Of a stretch of 64,000 nt of DNA, positions 35,960-43,807 are shown piece after piece. The DNA lies in contig JAHJJX010000031.1 in NCBI GenBank assembly GCA_018822665.1, forward strand, positions 31,549 through 95,548. Reading direction: 5' to 3'. A program made the position numbers and the translations under genes. The DNA comes from a bacterium (lineage in GTDB: Bacteria; Campylobacterota; Campylobacteria; Campylobacterales; Sulfurimonadaceae). The notes under the pieces were generated by a model. It searched no databases. It was given only the letters and a program-made list of their open reading frames with translations, and was not told the DNA's origin. Every line of letters begins with the position of its first letter. Position 1 is the stretch's first letter.

Positions 35960-37387
35960 CTATTCAAACTCTTTTAAAATCTCTTCTTTTTTAATAGGAA
36001 CATTTCCCACGCGGCTTATCTGAATGGCAGAGGCCAAAGAACCCAGATAAGCGGCTTCCCAGATATTTGCCCCTACACCCAGCGCCATAGCGCTGCAGGT
36101 AAGCAGAGAATCTCCCGCACCGCTTACGTCTTTTACGATATTGCCCAGTGCGCTTATATTGTCCGTGAGCAGTTTGTCTTTTGGAGTGTTGTATATCATC
36201 ATCCCCTCCGCGCCCAAAGTGGTAAAGATATATTTTGCATTGGAGACGACGGAGAGCTTATCGGAGAGGACAACCAGCCCTGATTCAAAATCATTGAGGG
36301 AGAGTCGTATCTCCCTCTCCGTAGGTGTCACCAGAGTCATCTCTTTGAACTTGGATATATCTCCCACTTGCGAGGAGCTTTGAGAATCCGCCGCCATCAA
36401 AATAGAGTTCTCAAGACCCAGCTTTGATATGTTTTGGATAAGGGTTTTGGTTAAAACTCCGTAACTGAAATCTGAAAACAGTATCAAATCGATATCTTTT
36501 ATCTCATGTGCTAGAGCTTCCAAAACCGTATTTTCAATATCTAGGCTGATAGAGTGCTGTTTGAGATGGTTTACCCGTAAAAGCGTTTTTGAACTAGCAC
36601 GAAATCTTTGTTTGAGCGTCGTCGGACGCGTACAGTCGGAGTACAAAAAGACGTCGATGCCCAAGGCTTCAAGCCCGTTTTTAACATATTCCTTATTTTC
36701 ATCTTCCCCGACGACGGAAAAGAACTTTACCTTTGCCCCGAGGGTTGCGGCATGAGAAGCAACGATTGCGGCTCCCCCTATAAACTTGTTGCTCGCAAGC
36801 GGACTCACCACGATAGTAGGGTCTTCCTGACTCATCCCCAAAGGCTCACAGGTGATATACTCATCGACAATGGTGTCGCCGATTACTAAAACATTTAAAT
36901 TTGAAAATTTCTCAACAATATCTCTGAGGTCTTGGAGTTTAAAACTGTGACGCTCAAGGTACGAGGCGCTGTGATTCACCTTGTAATTGGAGGTGAAGAA
37001 CTCTTTTTTTAACAAGTCCATTGAGGAAAAACCAATCTCGCCTGAACTAAAAAGCAATTTCCCCCCATACCCTTTGATTATCTCTAATTCAGGATTATAC
37101 TTGCTCTCGAACTCTTTTCCCTTTACGACGATATCGGGGCGATTTTTTTGTATGTAGGCAACAGCGCTCTCTTGCAAAATAAAAGCCTCATCCACATAAC
37201 TTGTCGCCCGTATCGATTCGAGTCGTACGTCCTGATTTATCCCTTTGTTAAAAGTTACATCATCACTGTTGACACCGACAATAAGGTAGGTTCCGCTCTC
37301 TTTTGCAAACTTTAAAAGTCGGAGGTGTCCGGGGTGGAGAATATTAAAATCACCATAAACAAAAACCGCTATTTTTTTATTTTTCAT
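35960..37387 (-). CDS. Bifunctional nucleotidyltransferase-kinase, HldE domains in reversed order
   Basis: A 475-aa protein combining two enzymes. Residues 1-130 form a cytidylyltransferase-like domain with the HxGH motif (ILHPGHLRLLKFAKE, 18-21) and GVNSDD. Residues about 155-475 form a PfkB/RfaE-type sugar kinase with VLVIGDTIVDEYI, FIGGAAIVASHAATLGA and the anion-hole motif DVSGAGDSLLT near 428. In canonical HldE (ADP-heptose synthesis) the kinase comes first, so here the order is swapped. With the HddC-like gene after it and a GmhA-like isomerase at 51.8 kb, a heptose-like nucleotide sugar is plausible. No GmhB phosphatase was found. Confidence 0.85.
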   Translation of the reverse strand: MKNKKIAVFVYGDFNILHPGHLRLLKFAKESGTYLIVGVNSDDVTFNKGINQDVRLESIRATSYVDEAFILQESAVAYIQKNRPDIVVKGKEFESKYNPELEIIKGYGGKLLFSSGEIGFSSMDLLKKEFFTSNYKVNHSASYLERHSFKLQDLRDIVEKFSNLNVLVIGDTIVDEYITCEPLGMSQEDPTIVVSPLASNKFIGGAAIVASHAATLGAKVKFFSVVGEDENKEYVKNGLEALGIDVFLYSDCTRPTTLKQRFRASSKTLLRVNHLKQHSISLDIENTVLEALAHEIKDIDLILFSDFSYGVLTKTLIQNISKLGLENSILMAADSQSSSQVGDISKFKEMTLVTPTEREIRLSLNDFESGLVVLSDKLSVVSNAKYIFTTLGAEGMMIYNTPKDKLLTDNISALGNIVKDVSGAGDSLLTCSAMALGVGANIWEAAYLGSLASAIQISRVGNVPIKKEEILKEFE

Positions 37388-38249
37388 TATGTTTCCTAAA
37401 AAGTGTGATGTACTCTTTTAAATACGTATCTATCGGTTTTGGAGCAAAAAGAGGAATCTTTTCTTGTAATGCCCTTGTATCAAAAAACAAATCACCGGCT
37501 CTGAGCTCCTGCGCTTTTTCATATCGGATATCAAAAGGAATCTCCAAAAGAGAAAAAACTTTTTTGATTAGATTCATTAAAGAGATACTTGTTCCCGTTG
37601 CCACATTCAAAACACCTTCGAGCTCATTTTTTATGGCAAAATCCAAAACTTGCACCAAGATGCCCACAGGCAAAAAATCTCTTTGCAGCGAACCGTCTCC
37701 GACAAGAGCAGCCGACTTGTTCTTATAAATATTTGTCACGATTTTAGCGATTGTACTGTTGGTATAATCGTATTTTCCGTAAACGCCGCTTGCTCTTAGG
37801 CGCGTTAGTTTGATGCCGTTTTGAGCACAAAACACCTTGAGTATATATTCACCCGCAACTTTTGAAACAGCATAATAATCCTCGGGATTCAGCGGTGTAG
37901 ATTCATCGATGGCATGTGGAAGATTTTTAACTCCGTACACATCGATACTGCTAAAAAACAGCAGGTGTTTGACTTTGCACTCTTGAAGTTTACGAAGAAG
38001 ATTTTGAATCATAAGAATATTTTTATTCATAGATTCAAGGGAATTTTCTCTGAGTCTTGTGATGGAGGAGGCGAGAAGGAGCGTGTCCTCAGGCTTGAGG
38101 ATTTCAAGCGCTCTGCCAAGTGAATCTGCGTCTAGCAAATCGCACTCTTTGGAGCCAAAGCCCACTATCTCTTCACCCCGATTTTGAAAATACTCAAAAA
38201 TATTTTTTCCGATAAAACCGCTAGAGCCAAGAAGTACAATTTTTCCCAT
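37377..38249 (-). CDS. NAD-dependent sugar epimerase/dehydratase
   Basis: A 290-aa extended SDR. The track ORF carries 61 extra N-terminal residues with no homology-like pattern. The ATG just after the radical SAM stop has AAGGA and begins MGKIVLLGSSGFIGKNIFEYF, a normal Rossmann start, so I use it. The catalytic FFSSIDVYG (Ser) and YYAVSK (Tyr-x-x-x-Lys) are intact. Length fits epimerases, reductases or 4-ketoreductases of nucleotide sugars. The substrate is not predictable. It overlaps the kinase gene by 11 bp. Confidence 0.87.
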   Translation of the reverse strand: MGKIVLLGSSGFIGKNIFEYFQNRGEEIVGFGSKECDLLDADSLGRALEILKPEDTLLLASSITRLRENSLESMNKNILMIQNLLRKLQECKVKHLLFFSSIDVYGVKNLPHAIDESTPLNPEDYYAVSKVAGEYILKVFCAQNGIKLTRLRASGVYGKYDYTNSTIAKIVTNIYKNKSAALVGDGSLQRDFLPVGILVQVLDFAIKNELEGVLNVATGTSISLMNLIKKVFSLLEIPFDIRYEKAQELRAGDLFFDTRALQEKIPLFAPKPIDTYLKEYITLFRKHNEK

Positions 38250-38250
38250 T

Positions 38251-39330
38251 TTAGTCCTTGACCTCATTTTTGGGCTTGAGCCAGCCGCATCGGTTACACC
38301 CCTCGACAAGCCCCTCTTTTTTGATGACAGATTTAAACGCTCCAAAGGCTTTGCCGAAAATAATCTCCTCCAAACGCATCTCTTTGACATTTCCCATAGA
38401 GATAGCCATACAGGGACAGAGATTCCCGTCATAATTGATATGCACGCTCGACCACGGAAACTTGCAAGGCTTAAAATCTTTATAGTTCATCGCCTCTTCA
38501 TTGATGCAATCCAACTGAGCAAGAGAGTCTTCTTGGATGAGTGAGCCTACTTTTGGGTGTAAAAAAGATTTTTTCTTCTTCGCTTGATTGTACTCCTGAA
38601 TCTGTTTGAGCTGTTTTTTTATCTCTGCAAACTCGCCATAGACATAGGCGTGGGATTTTTCGTACATCTTGTCTGCATCGTAAATCTTATCGGAGTGTTG
38701 CAGATAGGAACCTTTTAAAAACTGAAACCCGTGGGTGTCACAGCCCAAATCTTCAACGCAGTATCTGTATATTTCAAACAAATCTTTTGCATTCTCATCC
38801 AAAATAGTCGTTTTTATATCCAAAACGCAACTGCTTTTGAGCGCATCTCTTTTTTTCACAAAATAGCGAAGCTTCTCTTCGAGTTCGCTCCACTCTTTTG
38901 GCGAGACATCACGAATGCTGTTTGTGATATTGTCTATGGAGATGGAGAGCACTTTAAAATTATCGTATTTAAGCATCTCATCTATAAGCTCATAGCTCAA
39001 GAGCAAACCGTTGGAGATGATATTGCAGTGCGCTTTACTTGCAACAATTTTAAAAAGCTCCCTAAAATTAGGAAATATCAGCGGTTCGCCGCCTGTGAGT
39101 GTGACTCTTGCATTTTGCGGAATCTGTTCAAGAAGATTGACCCAGTCCTCAAACTTCATATTTGAGTTCATAACTTTTTTTTCCTGAAAACAAAAACTGC
39201 ATTTTAAATTGCATCTGTTAGTAAGCACAAAAACATACCTGTGGGGAAGCACGTCTTCGTGCTCATACGCATACTCCGTAAACTCCAAAAGATTATTGTG
39301 AAAATCTATATTTTTATTTGTGCCAGTCAT
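38251..39330 (-). CDS. Radical SAM/SPASM-type enzyme, copy A
   Basis: A 359-aa radical SAM protein. The 4Fe-4S motif CNLKCSFC is at C40/C44/C47 and TLTGGEP near 87 binds SAM. The C-terminal part has extra cysteines (CKFPW, CPCMAIS, GCNRCGW) that could hold an auxiliary cluster as in SPASM/twitch enzymes. The reaction is unknown. Candidates include sugar dehydration or oxidation and peptide or lipid modification. Its start overlaps the SDR stop by 17 bp and its stop lies 1 bp before the epimerase start. It is one of four radical SAM genes in this operon. Confidence 0.87.
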   Translation of the reverse strand: MTGTNKNIDFHNNLLEFTEYAYEHEDVLPHRYVFVLTNRCNLKCSFCFQEKKVMNSNMKFEDWVNLLEQIPQNARVTLTGGEPLIFPNFRELFKIVASKAHCNIISNGLLLSYELIDEMLKYDNFKVLSISIDNITNSIRDVSPKEWSELEEKLRYFVKKRDALKSSCVLDIKTTILDENAKDLFEIYRYCVEDLGCDTHGFQFLKGSYLQHSDKIYDADKMYEKSHAYVYGEFAEIKKQLKQIQEYNQAKKKKSFLHPKVGSLIQEDSLAQLDCINEEAMNYKDFKPCKFPWSSVHINYDGNLCPCMAISMGNVKEMRLEEIIFGKAFGAFKSVIKKEGLVEGCNRCGWLKPKNEVKD

Positions 39331-40132
39331 TGCCGTGCCTTTTTAGTTTATAGAGTCCGCCGTCGGATTTTAGTTTATCCAAAAGAAGCGCTTCGTTTCT
39401 CCACGGGTCATGCACCACCGAAAAGTTTCTTCCGCTCACCAGAGCTTTTTCCTTGGAACGAAGCCATACAAAACATTCGTATATATCCTGCATGCTTGTT
39501 CCCTCGTTGTTTTGCATAAACTCTTTGGTCTTTTGATACTTCTCATCCCCTTTGTCGGAGTTTTCCAAAATCAAATCATGCACTTTTGTTTTTACCCAGC
39601 CGGGACCTATGAGCATAAACTTCATATCCTCGTTTTCCGCATCCAGATATTCACACATTTTCAAAAGAAGAATTTTTCCCGAAGCCACGGCGGAAAACTT
39701 TACGACCTCCGAATTGATACCGGCTGTTCCGAAAAAGAAAACATCGGTGATACCCGCCGTATTTCTGTATTTATGGAGTGTATGGAGCAGTTTTAACTGA
39801 TGTATGGAGTTGATATGTACAGAATCACTCCAGGCATGGAAGTCTGCTTCAAAAAAATTCTGCATAGGCAGCGGTGTCGCCGGAGCTGAGATATAGATGT
39901 CCCAAACGATATCGAGTTTTTTAAACGCATTCTCAAATTGATGGATACTGATTTGGCTTGCGAGTTCAATGCTATAGAGTGAGATATCGTCCTCTTCTTT
40001 AAAGCAGCCCTCCACGGAGCCCGATGTTCTGTAAGTACCGACCACCTTGTATCCGTCTTTTAAATATCTGCGGGCCAGTTCCCTGCCGATATCACTCCCC
40101 ACGCCGATAATCAGCACTACCTTTTTACCCAT
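39314..40132 (-). CDS. SDR-fold protein with altered catalytic motif
   Basis: A 272-aa short-chain dehydrogenase-like protein: nucleotide-binding IGVGSDIGRELARRYLKDGYKVVG at the N-terminus, followed by an ISAPATP segment where classical SDRs have NNAG. At the active-site helix the usual YxxxK reads VASGK (Lys kept, Tyr replaced), and the preceding strand has FFGTAG instead of a clear catalytic Ser. It may use a different acid/base or a keto-sugar with assisted chemistry, or be non-catalytic. It sits between the TPP enzyme (3-bp gap) and a radical SAM gene, so a step after the carboligase is a fair guess. Confidence 0.75.
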   Translation of the reverse strand: MGKKVVLIIGVGSDIGRELARRYLKDGYKVVGTYRTSGSVEGCFKEEDDISLYSIELASQISIHQFENAFKKLDIVWDIYISAPATPLPMQNFFEADFHAWSDSVHINSIHQLKLLHTLHKYRNTAGITDVFFFGTAGINSEVVKFSAVASGKILLLKMCEYLDAENEDMKFMLIGPGWVKTKVHDLILENSDKGDEKYQKTKEFMQNNEGTSMQDIYECFVWLRSKEKALVSGRNFSVVHDPWRNEALLLDKLKSDGGLYKLKRHGNDWHK

Positions 40133-40135
40133 AGC

Positions 40136-41911
40136 CTAGACCCTGCTTTGAGTAATCATGAGACTTTTTAACTCATCCGCATCCAAAAACGGAGCCATAT
40201 CTTCGAGTGTCGTTGAAGCCAAAGAACCGTCCTCTTGCTTTTTAAACGCCATTCGGGGGATAAGCTCCTGCTCGGGTGATGTCATTATCTCACACACATA
40301 CGGCTTGTCCGAAGCCAAGAACTCTTTTATCGAAGTGCTTATGTCGTCCTTAACTGTTATTCTCTTATACGCAATCCCGTAAGCCGGTACCACTTTTGAG
40401 TAATCAGGCATACTGATGCCCCCTTTATCGGAGGAACCAGCATATCTCTCATCCAAAAAGGCCCCTTGCGTATGTCGTATGGCAAGGTAGCCTTCATTGT
40501 TTATCAGCAAGATTTTTACGGGAAGCTGATGATGGAAGATGGTCTGGAGTTCATGAATATTAAACTGCATGCTCCCATCCCCTATGATGCACAGCACTCT
40601 CTTTTTATCATGTGCAAAGCAGGCCCCTATGGCTTCTGGAAGTCCTATCCCCATAGAACCTATCCCTGCGGAAACTATCATCCTCTGCCCCTCTTTGAGG
40701 CACATAGACTGAAACGGCATATATAAAGCCGTTCCGCCCCCGTCAACGGCGATAATATCCTCTTCACTTAGTTCATCACTCAAAAGGTCTAAATACTCGT
40801 AGGGGTCAATATAAGCGCTCTCTTGGCTTTTGCTTTTATTGTATGTTCCGTATTTTAAACAGACATCATTCCACATGCCGAAGTCTGATGCAAATTTTTT
40901 GTCTTCAAGGAAATGGATGAAAGAGTTTAAAAACTCTTTGGCATCGCAATGGATAGAAAAATCCACCCTCACCGTCTCATGCTCAATCTCCTCTTTATCA
41001 ATATCAATCATCACTATTTTTGCATCTTTTGCAAACTGCTCAAACCTTGTCCCTGTCAAAGGAATACTCAAATGGGAACCTATACTGAGAATGAGGTCGC
41101 TGTTTTGAACGGCGAGATTGGCACCTCTTTGTCCTGCAATCCCCAGTCTTCCGCAATTGAGCGGGTTCTCTGCCCCAAACATATCGCTTGAGTTCCAGGT
41201 CGTGACAAAGGGGATGTTGAGATTTTTCACTAAAGTGTTTATCTCCTCTTTGCCACCGGAGAGTCTTACTCCGTTGCCCACGACAAAAAGGGGTCTTTTT
41301 GACTGCCCTATCATCTCCAACAACTTCTCAAAACTCCCCTTTTGTATTTTTGGTCTTTCATCTTTGGCTTCAAAACTTTCAAGTTCGCTTGGAGTAATCT
41401 CGCTCCACTGAAAATCCATAGGAACATCTATCCAGACAGGCCCGGGTCTGCCGCTTTTTGCTATATGGATAGCTTTTTGCATCTCATATTTTATCTTTTG
41501 GGGGTTATCAATCATAACGGCATACTTGCTGATACTCTCTACCAGGGTGACGATATCCATCTGCTGAGAGCCTACTTGGCGCAGAGGCGATTTATGATTC
41601 GTGTGCTCAAACCTTTGTTGTCCCGATATAAAGATGCAGGGGATAGAATCAAGATACGCCGCTGCGAGACCTGTAAGGGCATTTGTGCCCCCCGGTCCGG
41701 TCGTAACGATACAGGCACCCAAACCTTTGATTCTGGCATAGGCTTCAGCCGCACATGCCGCAGCCTGCTCGTGATGGGTGTAGACGGCTTCTATCTTCCC
41801 GTTTTTATCGATGGAATCAAAAAAATGTACGGCAGCACCGCCCGTAACGCCAAAGACGGTCTTAATCCCCTCTTGTGCTAAAACTTCTACCATATAATCC
41901 GTGAGTTTCAT
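40136..41911 (-). CDS. Thiamine-diphosphate enzyme of the acetolactate synthase family
   Basis: A 591-aa three-domain TPP enzyme. It has an N-terminal pyrimidine domain with catalytic Glu48 (THHEQAA), a central domain (about 190-330, RGANLAVQNSDLILSIGSHL) and a C-terminal domain with GDGSMQFNIHELQTI...NN. These enzymes decarboxylate a 2-oxoacid and pass the acyl anion to an acceptor. In sugar loci, relatives such as YerE add a two-carbon branch to a keto sugar. Its start overlaps the aldolase stop (ATGA) and the aldolase/dehydrogenase pair upstream could supply a 4-hydroxy-2-oxoacid. Genuine branched-chain amino-acid synthesis is unlikely in this setting. Confidence 0.88.
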   Translation of the reverse strand: MKLTDYMVEVLAQEGIKTVFGVTGGAAVHFFDSIDKNGKIEAVYTHHEQAAACAAEAYARIKGLGACIVTTGPGGTNALTGLAAAYLDSIPCIFISGQQRFEHTNHKSPLRQVGSQQMDIVTLVESISKYAVMIDNPQKIKYEMQKAIHIAKSGRPGPVWIDVPMDFQWSEITPSELESFEAKDERPKIQKGSFEKLLEMIGQSKRPLFVVGNGVRLSGGKEEINTLVKNLNIPFVTTWNSSDMFGAENPLNCGRLGIAGQRGANLAVQNSDLILSIGSHLSIPLTGTRFEQFAKDAKIVMIDIDKEEIEHETVRVDFSIHCDAKEFLNSFIHFLEDKKFASDFGMWNDVCLKYGTYNKSKSQESAYIDPYEYLDLLSDELSEEDIIAVDGGGTALYMPFQSMCLKEGQRMIVSAGIGSMGIGLPEAIGACFAHDKKRVLCIIGDGSMQFNIHELQTIFHHQLPVKILLINNEGYLAIRHTQGAFLDERYAGSSDKGGISMPDYSKVVPAYGIAYKRITVKDDISTSIKEFLASDKPYVCEIMTSPEQELIPRMAFKKQEDGSLASTTLEDMAPFLDADELKSLMITQSRV

Positions 41912-42912
41912 ATCTTCCCTTTTATCTGCATTGCTATTTTTAAAATCATATCCTCTTGCCCCGCGATAACCTTTTGTCTGCCCAGCTCTTGTAATATCTC
42001 GCCGACATCCAGATTATGCTCTTTTGCAATCTTTTGTACCTGGTATTTAAATCCGGAAAAGACCCCGTGCACTCCGCCTAAAATACTCGAACTGTTTGAA
42101 TAGGGAAGCTCTTTTAAGAGATGCGCATGAGCATAATCGGCTAAATCCAAAACTTTATCCACCCTCGCTTTAAAAGAATAGCCCTCTCTCTTGAGAAGCG
42201 CGGCTAAAATCTCAAGCTGGGCATTTCCCGCCCCTGCTCCAAATCCCCGTGAGCAGCCGTCTGCTATTGTCGCACCCGATTGAATGCTTGAGAGCGTATT
42301 TGCCACCGCCAGCCCTAAGTTGTTATGAGCATGAAAGGCAACAGGTTTTTCAAGATGCGCCCTGAGATACGATATCTTTTCGCTTACCGTTTGGGGAGTC
42401 ATATACCCTGCAGAATCAAACAAGAAGATGGCATCCGCCCCGTAAGAGACACCTATCTGCGCCTGTTTCAACAACTCCTCTTTGCAAACCATGTGCGACA
42501 TCATAAGCGCCAAATAAACATCCTTGCCGCTTGATTTTATAAAATCGATATAACTCACGCTCAGAGTTGCCTCACTGCAATGCACCGCCACCCTGAAGAT
42601 ATCTACCCCGATATCTACGGCATCTTTTAAATCATTTTTAATCGACACAAAACCGGGTAAAACAAGGGTGGAGAGTTTTGTTTTATCCAAGTTTGCCTTG
42701 GCGCTCTCAAACATCTCTTTGTCGCTGAGCAAAGCCATACCCACCTGAAAAGAGGAACCCGCCAGCCCGTTTCCGTGACCCACTTCGACTATATCTATGC
42801 CGCTTGATTCGGCTAATTTTGTATAGTTATGAATCTGCTCTTTTGTTATTTGATGAGAGAGGGCATGATTGCCGTCCCTTAATGTCGAGTCATAAAAAAG
42901 TAGTTCTCTCAT
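41908..42912 (-). CDS. 4-hydroxy-2-oxovalerate aldolase-like (DmpG/MhpE family)
   Basis: A 334-aa HMG-CoA-lyase-like TIM-barrel aldolase. DSTLRDGNHALSHQ (catalytic Arg-Asp-His region, 8-21), VEVGHGNGLAGSS, FHAHNNLGLAVANT (metal His residues near 195) and GFGAGAGNAQLE match DmpG/MhpE of aromatic meta-cleavage pathways. It joins pyruvate and an aldehyde, reversibly. Its partner dehydrogenase is just upstream with a 4-bp overlap, as in dmpFG, where the two proteins form a channelled complex. No other aromatic degradation gene is present, so here it probably works in the synthetic direction. Confidence 0.9.
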   Translation of the reverse strand: MRELLFYDSTLRDGNHALSHQITKEQIHNYTKLAESSGIDIVEVGHGNGLAGSSFQVGMALLSDKEMFESAKANLDKTKLSTLVLPGFVSIKNDLKDAVDIGVDIFRVAVHCSEATLSVSYIDFIKSSGKDVYLALMMSHMVCKEELLKQAQIGVSYGADAIFLFDSAGYMTPQTVSEKISYLRAHLEKPVAFHAHNNLGLAVANTLSSIQSGATIADGCSRGFGAGAGNAQLEILAALLKREGYSFKARVDKVLDLADYAHAHLLKELPYSNSSSILGGVHGVFSGFKYQVQKIAKEHNLDVGEILQELGRQKVIAGQEDMILKIAMQIKGKI

Positions 42913-43796
42913 TTTGTCTCTTTGTTTTGTGCTAGATTTTCTGCAACATATATTGCAGAACAGGTGATGATATCCAGGTTTCCTGCATACGCGGGCAGAT
43001 AATCTCCCGCTCCGTTCACGCTTATCATGATTGTCAAGATCCCCTCCTCATAGAGCGGTGCAATCACGATGCCGTAACCCGGAATATACTCTTGCAAGCG
43101 TCGGACAACGGCATTAAAAGCAGGTATAAACTCTCTTTGTTTATACTCCTTTACAAGTGCTTTGATACTTACCTGCATATTGATACATGGCTGTGCAGGG
43201 TTGACAATAAGTATCGTTTTGGCATTTTTTACGCCGCAAAACTCCTCTATCGCACTTTTTGTCACATCAATATACTCGCTGATATTCTCTCGTGTAGCCA
43301 TTCCCGCACTCTTGGATGAGATGGTTGAGACCACCTCCACATATTCCAAGACTCCGTGTATTTTAGAAATGGCATCTATAAGGGGGATGCAGGCCTGCCC
43401 CCCGCATGTCACCATATTTACATTTTTATACTTTTTTGCTTCATCCAGGTTTATTTCAGGAACAATGGCCTGCCCGAGTTTGGAGGGTGTCATATCTATG
43501 ACATCCATTCCAAGTTCGTCAAATCTTTGAGCATTTTTCAGATGTGATGCAGCGGAAGTTGCATCAAACACCAGGTCGATTGCATCCCTGTTTTTTATAA
43601 TGGCTTCCATGCTGTTGCTGAAGGTTTTGACTCCCAGCGAAGCGGCAAAAGCCAAACCCTCCGATTGTTCGTCCCGTCCTGAGATCAACACCACATGAAG
43701 ATAGGGTGATTTTTCTGCTTTTACCAGCAAATCCAAAGCGATATTTCCGCTTCCCAAAATAGCAATATTTATTTTTTTATTTACAGATTTTTTCAT
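42909..43796 (-). CDS. Acylating acetaldehyde dehydrogenase-like (DmpF/MhpF family)
   Basis: A 295-aa dehydrogenase interconverting acetyl-CoA (or another acyl-CoA) and the aldehyde with NAD. It has the Rossmann GSGNIALDLL (15-24), DATSAASH, the catalytic Cys131 in NMVTCGGQACIP, SSKSAGMATRENI and VNPAQPCINMQV, all diagnostic of the DmpF family. The coupled downstream aldolase gives the DmpFG pair. As part of a glycan operon it could feed an acyl-derived aldehyde from central metabolism into the aldolase. The length is slightly shorter than DmpF (about 310 aa). Confidence 0.9.
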   Translation of the reverse strand: MKKSVNKKINIAILGSGNIALDLLVKAEKSPYLHVVLISGRDEQSEGLAFAASLGVKTFSNSMEAIIKNRDAIDLVFDATSAASHLKNAQRFDELGMDVIDMTPSKLGQAIVPEINLDEAKKYKNVNMVTCGGQACIPLIDAISKIHGVLEYVEVVSTISSKSAGMATRENISEYIDVTKSAIEEFCGVKNAKTILIVNPAQPCINMQVSIKALVKEYKQREFIPAFNAVVRRLQEYIPGYGIVIAPLYEEGILTIMISVNGAGDYLPAYAGNLDIITCSAIYVAENLAQNKETK

Positions 43797-43807
43797 ATAT
43801 TCTTTAC

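Noticed and set aside
41342-41881. Plus-strand ORF of 179 aa in the TPP enzyme gene
   Set aside because: Antisense to a conserved TPP domain and without a ribosome site.
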